Of a DNA stretch of 64,000 nucleotides, positions 25,921 to 35,062 are shown in pieces. Origin of the DNA: Bacteroidia bacterium (GTDB taxonomy: Bacteria > Bacteroidota > Bacteroidia > Chitinophagales > Chitinophagaceae); assembly GCA_030426665.1 (NCBI GenBank), contig JAUHYD010000008.1, positions 124,001-188,000 on the forward strand, read 5' to 3'. The notes beneath the pieces were generated by a model. It did no database searches, was not told where the DNA came from, and saw only the letters and a list, made by a program, of their open reading frames with translations. A program made the translations under genes and the position numbers. How positions within the stretch are numbered: the first letter of the stretch is position 1; each line of letters opens with the position of its first letter.

Positions 25921-27924
25921 ATGAATAGAAAATTTCATATTTATATTCTGAGTATCGTCTTTATGTTTGTGGCCCATCAGCTACAAGCTCAATTGAGGTA
26001 TCAAGAAAAGATTGATTCGCTCCTTGAATTGTTGCCTGCACAAAAAGAAGACACAAATAAGGCTGCAATACTGATACTGCTCAATAGAGCCCATTTCTTT
26101 TCCCGCTCAGATAAAGGCATACCTTATGGAAAGCAGGCTTTGTCATTGTCCACCAAACTGAAATGGACACTTGGCATGGCAAAGGCGAACGAAATTTTAG
26201 GAAGATCTTACTTCAAACTAAGAACTGACTACCCCAGAGCTTTGTCCTGCTACCTTGCATCGTTGGAACTAAACAAACAATTGAATAACAAAAATAAAAT
26301 CGCCGAAACGGCAGCCAATATCGGCATTATCTACATGGAGCAAAGTAACTATGCCATGTCATTAAAATACTTTGACAAATCATTAGTACTATTCATGGCG
26401 TTGGCCGACACCAATGGAATGACAAAAAACCTGTCCAATATAGGCATCGTCCACGAACTGCAGGGAGCGGACAGCACAGCACTTGACCTATTTATGAACT
26501 CGCTACAAATGAGCCGACAAATTGGTGATGGTCATGGAATCGCAAAGAGTGCAGGGCATATAGGAGGCATCTACACCAGACAAAAAAACTATAAACAAGC
26601 AATCAACTATTTTGCCTATGCGCTTGCGGCTGCCGAAGATGAACATGCTATACGACTAAGAATCTTTAACCTCTGTAACATTGGTTCGCTATTCCTGGGT
26701 ATCGCTACAGATACTCAGTTTGCGTTCGAAACGGCTGGCAAAATCAGAATGCCGGCTACTGCCAATGGTAATCTTCATGCATTTCAGTATCATGATAAGG
26801 CTTCACTGATAAGAGGTTCGATTGTCTATTTCGAAATGGCACTGAAATTAGCTAAAAAACTTAATGAACCGAAGAGAATACAGCAATGTTACGAAGGGCT
26901 TTCGCGCGCCTATAAAGCACAGGGCAACTACAAAAAAGCACTTGAGTTTTCGGACTTATACCGAACCATTTACGACACTGTATTCTCTAAGGAAAACAAG
27001 CAAAAGGTTGCTCGAATGCAGATTCAGTTTGAAACCAAACTGAAGGATGAAAAAATTGCGGAACAAAATGCTGAAATCGCTTACAGTAACAACACTAGCG
27101 CCATTCTTGCGATTTGTACCGGATTGTTTCTCGCACTCACCATAATTGTACTCATTAACCGGAAAAAAGTATTGGCACTTAACAAGACTGTGAATGAGCA
27201 AAAAGCCAATCTGGAAGAGCTGAATGGCGTAAAAGACACTATGATGAGCGTAATAAGTCACGACCTACGAACCCCTGTTGCCACATTAACAACCTTTACG
27301 CACCTTCTGGACGGCAAAGACCTTACAACCGAAGAATTAAAAAATTACACATCGTCGCTAAAAAACAGCCTGGACAATACTGCCGACCTTATGAATAATC
27401 TGCTCAATTGGGCATTAACTCATGTAAAAGGCTATAATCCCGTCATGGAGGAGTTTGACTTAACAGAAAACATAAAACCCACCATCGAGTCATTGAGGGA
27501 TGCAGCAGAAAAAAAGCAGTTGTCGATAGTAAACAACATTCCTACCCAAACAATGGTGTATGCCGACATAAACATGACGCAGCTTTTGGCAAGAAACCTG
27601 TTGAGTAATGCCATCAAATTCACATCGCCCGGCGGCGCCATTACATTATCGGCCCAAGCAATTCCGGGAGCAGTAGAATTTAGCATGACAGATACCGGTA
27701 TTGGAATCTCTGAAGACTCTGTTGCCACCTTTAACGACAACAACTCTGAATTAGCAATAGATAGTACCCGTGGCACCCTCAACGAAAAAGGAACTGGCCT
27801 GGGACTTATGCTATGTAAGGTATTTGCGAAACAAATGGGTGGTCGCATTTCGCTGCAAAGTGAACTTGGGAAGGGCAGCATTTTTACCGTTTCATTTGCT
27901 CCACCGCCAAGTAAAACTATTTAA
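25921..27924 (+). CDS. TPR-sensor histidine kinase
   Basis: Membrane histidine kinase of 667 residues. The signal peptide is about 1-23 (ending HQLQA). The N-terminal half (about 30-370) resembles the cyclases at 15-21 kb: SLLELLPAQKEDTNKAAIL, then TPR units, and a non-TPR insertion (about 265-300) at the same place. One membrane helix (about 392-413) and a short coiled coil follow. The kinase core has the H-box SHDLRTP with His447, the N-box LLSNAIKF (about 560), the G1 DTGIGIS and the G2 GTGLGL (about 623). It carries no receiver domain. It probably signals to a separate response regulator. The regulator at 14261 is the nearest, but pairing is unproven. Confidence 0.92.
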   Translation: MNRKFHIYILSIVFMFVAHQLQAQLRYQEKIDSLLELLPAQKEDTNKAAILILLNRAHFFSRSDKGIPYGKQALSLSTKLKWTLGMAKANEILGRSYFKLRTDYPRALSCYLASLELNKQLNNKNKIAETAANIGIIYMEQSNYAMSLKYFDKSLVLFMALADTNGMTKNLSNIGIVHELQGADSTALDLFMNSLQMSRQIGDGHGIAKSAGHIGGIYTRQKNYKQAINYFAYALAAAEDEHAIRLRIFNLCNIGSLFLGIATDTQFAFETAGKIRMPATANGNLHAFQYHDKASLIRGSIVYFEMALKLAKKLNEPKRIQQCYEGLSRAYKAQGNYKKALEFSDLYRTIYDTVFSKENKQKVARMQIQFETKLKDEKIAEQNAEIAYSNNTSAILAICTGLFLALTIIVLINRKKVLALNKTVNEQKANLEELNGVKDTMMSVISHDLRTPVATLTTFTHLLDGKDLTTEELKNYTSSLKNSLDNTADLMNNLLNWALTHVKGYNPVMEEFDLTENIKPTIESLRDAAEKKQLSIVNNIPTQTMVYADINMTQLLARNLLSNAIKFTSPGGAITLSAQAIPGAVEFSMTDTGIGISEDSVATFNDNNSELAIDSTRGTLNEKGTGLGLMLCKVFAKQMGGRISLQSELGKGSIFTVSFAPPPSKTI

Positions 27925-27961
27925 AATCGCAGATTACCAATCTAATACTGCTGCGAATCAA

Positions 27962-29779
27962 CTACTGTACCCCCTGCCCGTTTACTTCGTTGAGTTTCTG
28001 TCGGGCGGCTTGTACAAAAGTGCTGCCGGGATAGTCGATAATCAGCTGCTCGTAGTATTTTTTAGCTTCCTCTTTTTGGTGCAATTCGTCATGATAGATT
28101 TCCGCGGTTGTGTACACAGCATCGTCGCCCAATACATCATCGCCGTACTCATCTATAATCTGCTTCAGATATTCTAGGGCCTTGGTATAGTCCAGGTGTT
28201 TCATTGCAATCTTTGCGCGCATCATTATCAGGTCATCACCAAGCGGATGCTTCGGAAAGGCAGTTGTAATACTGTCTAACAGAGATTCAGCCTCCTTATC
28301 CTTATTCTGAAAAAGCAACAATCCCGCATAGGCAAACCGCTCTAACGGCAACGTCACACTGTCCTCTACATTTTCCGTTATCAACACTGAGAGGTCAATA
28401 GCATCATTCGATATAAGATTGGAAGTACCTGATTTCAATATCCCCAACTGCTTTTGCGCTAAATCAAAATCGCCCTGATAGTACGCTAAACGCGCATTCC
28501 GAAAGCGGGCATCTTCCGCAATCACGTCCTGCTTAAACGCTTTGTCAACCTGACTGTAAGTAAGCGATGCATCCCATACTTTGCCATCCAGCAAGTAGTA
28601 GTCTCCTAACTGCAACTTGAATTCTCCCATCATATTTCGAGACATGCGGGGGTCGTCGATACCTTTTTTCAGAATGGCAATTGCTCGTTTTACATTACCA
28701 CCGTAAGCTGCGTTCAAGCGCGCAAAGTCTGCGGCAGTCTTCTGCGTATAATAGCTGGGAAACTCCACCAGAAAGCTATCATACATCGCCGACAGCGCAG
28801 TCACATCTTCAGGAGTACGGTTAGGGTTATGCTCCAGTTGCGCCAATCCTGCTGCCAACTTTTCGCCTTTTGCCATTACGTAGTGCGGCATATTATCCTT
28901 GCCTTTGGCTATCACATCATCATACGCCTTGTCTGCCAACTGATACTTACGTTCTGCCACCGCACGACGAGCTAAATCCATTATTCTGCGTCCGGTTTCA
29001 TTGTTACGGGCATCAATAGCCTCTATCTGTATTAATGCCCCCTCCCAATCATCCTTCTGTGTATATACCCAAGTCAGAATTTCACCATAGTAATTGTTAC
29101 CCGGTTCCTCATTCAGCTTTTTCACCAATGCCTTTTGTACACGCCTTAGCTTTGCCGGGTCTGTACCCAACATCTCAAGCAGCAACTCCTTCGCTTGTTC
29201 TGCAGTCATGAATACCGAAGGGCCTCTACCCAGCATGGCATCCACTGCAGCCTCTATATTACCCGACCGTGCGTAAAGTATCGCCAACTGTCGCCCGTAC
29301 ATCGGCGGGTTACCCAGCTTCTTTAACGCAATCTCATACGTCTTGATTGCATAGCCATCCTCCCCTATGTCCACAAAACTCTTCGCAACCTTATTAGTAA
29401 GTATATCGTCGCCGGTGAGTAATTCCAGCACATGATCAAATTGCTCCTTGGCTTTATCTTCTTTTTCACACTTTGCGTAGACTCTCCCCATTTCTATAAA
29501 CCCGTCCGGTTCGCGCGTGTTGGCAGGGTAAGCCTCTGCAGCTTTCTCTGCAATTTTGATAGCACTTTTGTATTCCTTGGCATGTATCAGCACGTCTACA
29601 TACTCTCTGTAAAAAGTATCAGGCTTCTCTTTATATAAATCCTTGTACAAGTCACTCGCTTTGTCGTACTTCCCTTCTATCGCATACATACGAGCTTGCT
29701 CGACATCGGTCTGTGCCTGAACATTATTCATGCCTGCCAACAACAAAGCTGCAACCGCTACCACCTTCAGTATATTCAT
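27962..29779 (-). CDS. Periplasmic tetratricopeptide-repeat protein
   Basis: A protein of 605 residues from the ATG at 29779 (29794 gives five more). It has a signal peptide (MNILKVVAVAALLLAGMNNVQAQ) and then helical repeats of TPR type across almost the whole length, for example EGKYDKASDLYKDLYKEKPD (about 35-54) and, near the C-terminus, DYTKALEYLKQIIDEYGDD and KKYYEQLIIDYPGSTFVQAA. The last repeats resemble those of outer-membrane assembly or secretion scaffolds, but no partner-specific domain is present. It converges on the TPR-kinase gene with 37 nt between stops and is not homologous to the kinase sensor in an obvious way. A scaffold role in the periplasm is inferred only from the repeats. 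Confidence 0.82.
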   Translation of the reverse strand: MNILKVVAVAALLLAGMNNVQAQTDVEQARMYAIEGKYDKASDLYKDLYKEKPDTFYREYVDVLIHAKEYKSAIKIAEKAAEAYPANTREPDGFIEMGRVYAKCEKEDKAKEQFDHVLELLTGDDILTNKVAKSFVDIGEDGYAIKTYEIALKKLGNPPMYGRQLAILYARSGNIEAAVDAMLGRGPSVFMTAEQAKELLLEMLGTDPAKLRRVQKALVKKLNEEPGNNYYGEILTWVYTQKDDWEGALIQIEAIDARNNETGRRIMDLARRAVAERKYQLADKAYDDVIAKGKDNMPHYVMAKGEKLAAGLAQLEHNPNRTPEDVTALSAMYDSFLVEFPSYYTQKTAADFARLNAAYGGNVKRAIAILKKGIDDPRMSRNMMGEFKLQLGDYYLLDGKVWDASLTYSQVDKAFKQDVIAEDARFRNARLAYYQGDFDLAQKQLGILKSGTSNLISNDAIDLSVLITENVEDSVTLPLERFAYAGLLLFQNKDKEAESLLDSITTAFPKHPLGDDLIMMRAKIAMKHLDYTKALEYLKQIIDEYGDDVLGDDAVYTTAEIYHDELHQKEEAKKYYEQLIIDYPGSTFVQAARQKLNEVNGQGVQ

Positions 29780-29862
29780 TTTTTCTTCATTCATTATTGC
29801 TATGCCAAATGTAGTATATATTATGGTTCCCTATTCTTAGAGAAAACATAATTGTCTGTTAC

Positions 29863-30351
29863 CTATGTCTTTAACACAAAGTGCTGCCGCTCTTTAAATT
29901 CCTTCCGAAATAACAACAAACCAACCCCGAAGAGGTCGATGCTCATTCGTACACTTCCGTTTTGACGCAGGGTATTCCATAAGGTAGTATCCGCCTCTGT
30001 ATTATAAATATTCGGCACCACAATCATACCATCTTCCATTACCAACGGCAGCAACTTGTCTAAATTATTCTCTTTGGTATCCCATAAAACCATGTCATGC
30101 TTGCCTCCGCTTGCCTCAGAAGCTAATACGACATCGCTATATCTGTAATACGAAGCAATTCTATTCAGAAGCGAAACATATTTTTGCGACAGGCCTGCCT
30201 TACCCGGCGCAAAGATACCTGTCGGATTGTTGCTGCCTTTCGCTAACAGCACCTCGTCAACCAGTGCATAGACAAATGGAGAATGCGTACCGTGTCGCCC
30301 TTTGGCGGTGCGGCGATATTTCAGGTAGGCAATTAGCGAATACAAAGACAT
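29863..30351 (-). CDS. Shortened class I methyltransferase-like protein
   Basis: A protein of 162 residues that resembles the two ends of a Bacteroidota SAM-dependent methyltransferase family of about 230-250 residues. The N-terminus (LIAYLKYRRTAKGRHGTHSPFVYALV) and the C-terminus (MSIDLFGVGLLLFRKEFKERQHFVL) follow the family pattern I remember. Between YRYSDVVLASEASGG and KHDMVLWDTKE the glycine-rich SAM-binding segment (usually ELGTSLG-like) is missing, about 70 residues short. The reading frame is intact. It probably no longer binds SAM and may be a dead-enzyme derivative. It lies 23 nt downstream of the DHFR gene, in one operon. Confidence 0.6.
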   Translation of the reverse strand: MSLYSLIAYLKYRRTAKGRHGTHSPFVYALVDEVLLAKGSNNPTGIFAPGKAGLSQKYVSLLNRIASYYRYSDVVLASEASGGKHDMVLWDTKENNLDKLLPLVMEDGMIVVPNIYNTEADTTLWNTLRQNGSVRMSIDLFGVGLLLFRKEFKERQHFVLKT

Positions 30352-30374
30352 GAGCAGATGCTATCCGTTACTTT

Positions 30375-30878
30375 TTACAACTCTATTCGCTCATAACGCT
30401 CAAATGTATAACTATAAGCGTGTCGCTCATCCTGCTCATGAGGTTCACTCCATGCCAGCTTCCAATGTGTATGATCTACTGTCGGGAAAAACGTGTCAGC
30501 ACCCTCAACCTTACAGTGTACGCGAGTGATATACATTCGCTCTGCAGCGTCCATTGTACGGGCATAGATAGTGCCACCCCCAATTATAAACGCTTCATCG
30601 GTATCTATACTATCGAGATGCTTAACGGCTGTATCAATATCCTGAAACAGCAAGACTCCCTCCGGCAACTCCAATCCGGGGTCGGATGACAAGACAATGT
30701 TCAGCCTTCCCGGCAATGGCTTGCCAATAGATTGATAGGTTTTTCTGCCCATTACGACGGGACAGCCCATGGTGGTGCGCTTAAAGAACTTCAAATCTTC
30801 CGGCAAATGCCACGGCAACGCATTGCCTTTTCCTATTGCATTATTGTCAGCTACGGCTACTATAAGAGATAGTATCAT
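30375..30878 (-). CDS. folA: Dihydrofolate reductase
   Basis: DHFR reduces dihydrofolate to tetrahydrofolate with NADPH for thymidylate, purine and methionine synthesis. The protein has 167 residues from the ATG at 30878; a TTG at 30887 would add three. Motifs in order: LIVAVADNNAIGKGNALPWHLPEDLKFFK (residues about 4-32, with the Trp-His-Leu of the active site and the acidic Glu/Asp), MGRKTYQSIG for NADPH binding, LPGRLNIVLSS, FIIGGGTIYA and DTFFPTVD. No thymidylate synthase gene is in the window. Downstream, at 23 nt, lies the shortened methyltransferase-like gene. Confidence 0.95.
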   Translation of the reverse strand: MILSLIVAVADNNAIGKGNALPWHLPEDLKFFKRTTMGCPVVMGRKTYQSIGKPLPGRLNIVLSSDPGLELPEGVLLFQDIDTAVKHLDSIDTDEAFIIGGGTIYARTMDAAERMYITRVHCKVEGADTFFPTVDHTHWKLAWSEPHEQDERHAYSYTFERYERIEL

Positions 30879-31001
30879 AAGGGTCAAAAGTAAAACTAAA
30901 TAGTCAGAAGAAGATAGGCAGATAAGCTACGATACGTTTATCAGGGCACATAACGGCACAATGGTGATGAAACAATTCATCTATATCGCTACCTTGCAAC
31001 C

Positions 31002-33443
31002 ATGTTTGCCGACATAATTCTGCCACTTAACTTGCCGGGACTGCTTACTTACGGAGTACCCATAGAAATGCAGGAGCTACTGTTGCCCGGAATGCGGGTG
31101 GAAGTGGCATTGGGACGGAATAAACAATTCTCGGGGATAGTAGTACAACTACACAACCAAAAACCGGACAATTATCAGGTGAAACCGGTAAAAGCAATTA
31201 TTGATCAAGAATCGGTTGTAACTGAAAAGCAGCTCCGGCTATGGAGGTGGATAGCGGACTATTATATGTCATCGCCGGGAGAGGTGATGCAAGCGGCACT
31301 ACCCGCACACCTTAAGCTCATGGGTGAAACCCGCCTTGAGTGGGTAGGTGAAGATGACGTAGATTACGACTGGACAAATGCTGCCAACCGCGTAGCACAG
31401 ACCATAAAAATGCGGGGTGAAGTCACGATCAGCGAGTTGAGAGTCATAGTTGGTAACGCACATTTTGCGCAGATAGTTAACGAGCTTATCGAAAAAGAGG
31501 CAGTTGTTATTAACGAAGCACTTGAAGCCGCCTACAGGCCCAAAAAGGAGAAAATTGTAACACTCGAAGAAAACTACAACAAAGAGTCGGAGCTAATAGC
31601 CTTGTTCGACAAACTATCCAAAGCGCCAAAACAGTTAGAAGTGCTGATGGCATATACAGAGCTCAGAGTGAAGGGCGGCATTGTGAAACAAAAAGATTTG
31701 CTGGAGCGTGCCAACGCAACCTCCCAACAGCTAAAGGCACTGGTTGACAAGGAAGTATTTTTTATCACTGAGCAAAAAGCAGACAGAGTAGCTTATACCG
31801 AAATCCCTGAATATCGGGAAGTTGTCCTTACACCACCGCAGCAGGTAGCTTATGAGGAGCTAAGCAAAGCAACGGACGACAAACACGTCACCCTGCTGCA
31901 CGGTGTAACCGGCAGTGGCAAAACGCTGCTATACATCCAAAAAATAAAGGAATGTATTGACACAGGGAGGCAGGCGGTGCTACTGGTACCGGAGATAGGG
32001 TTGACAACACAACTTGTGAGCCGGCTGCGTTCATTTTTTGGTGAAGAACTTGGCGTATATCATTCTCATTTCAGCAATAATGAGCGAGTTGAGATTTGGG
32101 AAAAGGTAAGGAAGGGCTCGTATAAAGTAGTGGCCGGTCCCCGCTCTGCGCTGTGGCTGCCCTATTCAGACGTAGGTCTGATAATAGTTGATGAAGAGCA
32201 TGACGGGTCATACAAGCAACGTGACCCTGCTCCCCGTTTTCAGGCGAGAGACACCGCCATCTATATGGCTTCAATGTATGCGGCGAAGGTTATCCTCGGC
32301 TCTGCAACTCCGTCGGTAGAGACACTCTACAATGTACGGCAGAGCAAGTACGCCTATGTAGCACTAAAGGACAGATACTTAGGGGTACAAATGCCGGAGA
32401 TAACTGTTATAGATGCACGTACTATTGCTTACACCAAGGGGCAAGGCATCAAACAAATAACCCCGGCACTGCAACAAGCTATGGCGGAAGCCTTATCCCA
32501 ACGTAAGCAAACGATACTGTTTCAGAACAGGCGGGGCTATGCACCATTTCAGCTTTGCAGGTCATGTGGATGGTCGCCGCGATGCAAAAACTGTGATGTA
32601 TCACTCACCTATCACAAGAGTACCGACAAGCTGCACTGTCACTACTGCGGCTACAAAATTGTAGTCATGCACGCCTGTCCGTATTGCGGGAGTACGCATA
32701 TTACCAGCAAAAGTTTCGGAACCGAAAAAATAGAAGAAGAAGCACAACAAATGTTTCCGGAGGCGAGGATTGCCCGTATGGATGTAGACAGCATGCGTGG
32801 CAAAAACAGTATTACCGAGCTACTCTCCAACCTCGAGAAGCGAAAGATTGATATTCTTGCCGGCACACAGATGGTTGTAAAGGGATTAGATCTGGAAGCC
32901 GTGTCTTTGGTAGGCATCATCAGTGCAGACAGCTTGCTGAGCTATCCTGACTTTCGGGTTACTGAGCGGGCGTTTCAACTGATGGAACAAGTGAGCGGAC
33001 GAGCAGGACGAGTCGACGGGAAAGGACGGGTGCTGATACAGGCGTACAATACTGGCCACCCGGTACTGCAATGGGTGAAGAATCATGATGTACAATCATT
33101 TTATAAACACGAGATAAAATTCAGAGAGCAGTTTTTTTATCCTCCGTTCAGCAGAATGATTCGAATATTGTTTCGGCATGCGAATGAAGCGAAAACGGTG
33201 GCCACCTCTCAACTAATGGCTAATGCGCTCACATCCGTTCCGGGGATAGCCGTACAGGGTCCCGGCCCGGCTATCATACCTCGGGTGCGCAATCAGTACA
33301 TTAAAGAAATATGGATAAAATGCCCGAGAAACAACAGTATAATAGATAGCCTGAAAGCGCTTCTGCGTGCTCAACGGCAGCATATCCTAAGCCAGCGGGG
33401 CAACTCTAATGTCCAGATTGTATTTGACGTAGACCCCGCATAA
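31002..33443 (+). CDS. priA: Primosomal replication factor PriA (helicase)
   Basis: PriA restarts stalled replication forks by loading the replicative helicase. The protein has 813 residues, usual for Bacteroidota. The N-terminal fork-binding domain (about 1-105) starts MFADIILPLNLPGLLTYGVP. Walker A is GVTGSGKT (about 301-308), and Walker B is VDEEHDGSYKQ (about 396). Zinc-binding cysteines lie at about 520-565 (CRSCGW, CKNC, CHYCGY, CPYCGS). Helicase motifs V and VI are in GTQMVVKGLD and EQVSGRAGR. Its ATG follows a TACCTTGCA box by about 6 nt, which suggests a nearly leaderless message. A hairpin begins immediately after the stop. Confidence 0.96.
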   Translation: MFADIILPLNLPGLLTYGVPIEMQELLLPGMRVEVALGRNKQFSGIVVQLHNQKPDNYQVKPVKAIIDQESVVTEKQLRLWRWIADYYMSSPGEVMQAALPAHLKLMGETRLEWVGEDDVDYDWTNAANRVAQTIKMRGEVTISELRVIVGNAHFAQIVNELIEKEAVVINEALEAAYRPKKEKIVTLEENYNKESELIALFDKLSKAPKQLEVLMAYTELRVKGGIVKQKDLLERANATSQQLKALVDKEVFFITEQKADRVAYTEIPEYREVVLTPPQQVAYEELSKATDDKHVTLLHGVTGSGKTLLYIQKIKECIDTGRQAVLLVPEIGLTTQLVSRLRSFFGEELGVYHSHFSNNERVEIWEKVRKGSYKVVAGPRSALWLPYSDVGLIIVDEEHDGSYKQRDPAPRFQARDTAIYMASMYAAKVILGSATPSVETLYNVRQSKYAYVALKDRYLGVQMPEITVIDARTIAYTKGQGIKQITPALQQAMAEALSQRKQTILFQNRRGYAPFQLCRSCGWSPRCKNCDVSLTYHKSTDKLHCHYCGYKIVVMHACPYCGSTHITSKSFGTEKIEEEAQQMFPEARIARMDVDSMRGKNSITELLSNLEKRKIDILAGTQMVVKGLDLEAVSLVGIISADSLLSYPDFRVTERAFQLMEQVSGRAGRVDGKGRVLIQAYNTGHPVLQWVKNHDVQSFYKHEIKFREQFFYPPFSRMIRILFRHANEAKTVATSQLMANALTSVPGIAVQGPGPAIIPRVRNQYIKEIWIKCPRNNSIIDSLKALLRAQRQHILSQRGNSNVQIVFDVDPA

Positions 33444-33468
33444 AAACAGCCGGACTATTGCCGGCTGT
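33441..33468 (-). terminator. Terminator after the small lipoprotein gene (minus strand)
   Basis: ACAGCCGG / CCGGCTGT (33446-33453 with 33461-33468) with a 7-nt loop. On the minus strand it is followed by five T. It also touches the priA stop codon, so it may weakly serve both convergent genes. Confidence 0.65.
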
Positions 33469-33489
33469 AATTGTAAAATGCATTTTCTA

Positions 33490-33717
33490 TTAGTATCTAT
33501 ATCTGCCACGATGACGATACGGACGTGGACCATACCGCTTGTTTCCCCACAAACGCTTTCGTTGCCAGGAGTTTTTCTTAGCACCATAGTGCTTCTTGGT
33601 ACGTACCGGTTTGTTATACACTTTGTAAGGTGTACCCGATACTGTACGCATACTACAGCTACTCATACTAAGTACAAGGCCTAAAAAAGCAAAAACGATG
33701 ACTATCTTTCTTTTCAT
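33490..33717 (-). CDS. Small strongly basic lipoprotein
   Basis: A protein of 75 residues from the ATG at 33717. A lipobox is visible (LSMSSC after the hydrophobic core IVIVFAFLGLVL), so it should be exported and lipidated. The mature part is dominated by Lys, Arg, Tyr and Gly (KHYGAKKNSWQRKRLW, then RPYRHRGRYRY). It has no domain that I recognise. The high positive charge would favour binding to LPS, nucleic acid or peptidoglycan. It has its own terminator on the minus strand, which supports its being a real gene. Small basic proteins of this type occur in Bacteroidota as hypothetical genes. The function is unknown. Confidence 0.6.
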   Translation of the reverse strand: MKRKIVIVFAFLGLVLSMSSCSMRTVSGTPYKVYNKPVRTKKHYGAKKNSWQRKRLWGNKRYGPRPYRHRGRYRY

Positions 33718-33810
33718 CAATTGTTCCGTTTCGTGACGGGATTAAAGATATAAAAGTATTCCATTAAAATAAAACTACGACACTTTACCAAACCCTACTA
33801 CTATACTTGA

Positions 33811-34386
33811 CTATTCTTCCGTCTTCTTCTTAGGAGCAGCATTCTTTGCCGGTTTTGCAGCATCGTCGCTGGCATCGGTATCAGCTTTTTTCTTTTTTGC
33901 TGCTTTTTTCGGCTTCACTTCTTCTTTCGGTTCTTCTACCGGTGCCGCTTCCTCAGTCGTTGTTTCTGCTTCAGAGGCTGCATCCTCTTCTTCTGTTGAG
34001 AAGTTGAGCAAATCATTAGCTTTCAGAATCTCGAACCACTTCAGCATCTTTTTCATGTCGCTAACGTACACCCGGTCCAGGTCGAATTCAGGAAAGATAT
34101 TCTTAAAGTACGCCTTGATTGCTTCCCCGTCAGAAGTTTTCACATCCTTTGCCGGCAGGGTCTCATCATTGTCCTTCATTTTCTGAAACACAACTTCGAG
34201 GCGCACATTATCGCCAATCGTGTACACCTCTATACTTTCTAAAGGTGTTACATTGTGTTGACGGGCGGAAATAAATTTTGTTGTTTTATCTGCCACGCTA
34301 CGTACGATAGCACCATCGCTTTTGGTGGCGGCCAACTGATACAGTCCACTAAGACCTGTAACTGCTACTATTTCTCTGTATTCCAT
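33811..34386 (-). CDS. DUF5606 domain protein with Lys/Ala/Glu-rich tail
   Basis: A cytoplasmic protein of 191 residues. Residues 1 to about 135 form the Bacteroidota-specific DUF5606 domain (YREIVAVTGLSGLYQLAATK, then SIEVYTIGDNVRLEVVF and FPEFDLDRVYVSDMKKMLKWF). The tail (about 138-191) is low complexity, first acidic (STEEEDAASEAETTTEE) and then Lys/Ala rich (KPKKAAKKKKAD). The role of the domain is unknown. The tail looks disordered and could contact nucleic acid or ribosomes. It is divergent from the dCTP deaminase gene across a 115-nt gap that contains a strong plus-strand promoter. Confidence 0.85.
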   Translation of the reverse strand: MEYREIVAVTGLSGLYQLAATKSDGAIVRSVADKTTKFISARQHNVTPLESIEVYTIGDNVRLEVVFQKMKDNDETLPAKDVKTSDGEAIKAYFKNIFPEFDLDRVYVSDMKKMLKWFEILKANDLLNFSTEEEDAASEAETTTEEAAPVEEPKEEVKPKKAAKKKKADTDASDDAAKPAKNAAPKKKTEE

Positions 34387-34465
34387 ATATATAATTATTG
34401 AAGGGCAGCAAAAATATCATTTTATAGTCAACCCTTCAACTTTTGCTAAAAATTACTTGCGACTG

Positions 34466-34497
34466 TTGGTTGCGTGATAAAGAATACTATATATTTG
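34466..34497 (+). promoter_or_regulatory. Strong Bacteroidota promoter of dcd
   Basis: TTG at 34466-34468, a 21-nt spacer, and a perfect TATATTTG at 34490-34497. A second TTG at 34470-34472 gives a 17-nt spacer. The dcd ATG begins only 4 nt after the box, so the transcript is probably leaderless. Confidence 0.7.
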
Positions 34498-34501
34498 CTT
34501 C

Positions 34502-35038
34502 ATGATTTTGTCCGACTCCCGTATACTCGAAGAAATAGAAAAAGGCACCATTGTTATTGATCCATTTGACAGAAAGGACCTTGGTTCTAACTCATATGAT
34601 GTGCACCTGGGCAAATATCTGGCTATGTACAATGACACAATGCTGGATGCCCGTAAGCACAATGAGATTACCCATTTCGAAATTCCGGAAGAAGGTTATG
34701 TATTGCAACCAAACATGCTATACCTGGGTGTAACGCTGGAATATACCGAAACACATGCACACGTACCGTTTCTTGAAGGGAAGTCTTCAACGGGCAGACT
34801 AGGGATAGATATTCACGCCACAGCCGGCAAGGGAGATGTGGGATTTTGCAACGCATGGACACTTGAGATATCCTGTGTGCAGCCTGTGCGCATATATGCG
34901 GGCATGCCTATCGGGCAGTTGATATATTTCGCAGCCGAAGGGGAAATACTGAATATGTACAACAACAAGGCTGGCGCCAAATATAACGGGCGTACCAACA
35001 AGCCCGTTGAAAGCATGATGTGGAAGAACAAGTTCTAA
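34502..35038 (+). CDS. dcd: dCTP deaminase
   Basis: Homotrimeric enzyme that deaminates dCTP to dUTP, feeding dTTP synthesis. The protein has 178 residues, the standard length. The N-terminus is MILSDSRILEEIEKGTIVIDPF, and the substrate loop and catalytic region is PFLEGKSSTGRLGIDIHATAG. WTLEISCVQPVRIYAGMPIGQ follows. The Glu of FLEGKSS is the general catalytic Glu of this family. The ATG at 34502 matches the family N-terminus well, even though it sits against the promoter box. cdsA follows after 24 nt, so dcd and cdsA are probably co-transcribed. Confidence 0.95.
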   Translation: MILSDSRILEEIEKGTIVIDPFDRKDLGSNSYDVHLGKYLAMYNDTMLDARKHNEITHFEIPEEGYVLQPNMLYLGVTLEYTETHAHVPFLEGKSSTGRLGIDIHATAGKGDVGFCNAWTLEISCVQPVRIYAGMPIGQLIYFAAEGEILNMYNNKAGAKYNGRTNKPVESMMWKNKF

Positions 35039-35062
35039 GAGTATTTTACCAAAACAACAGCT

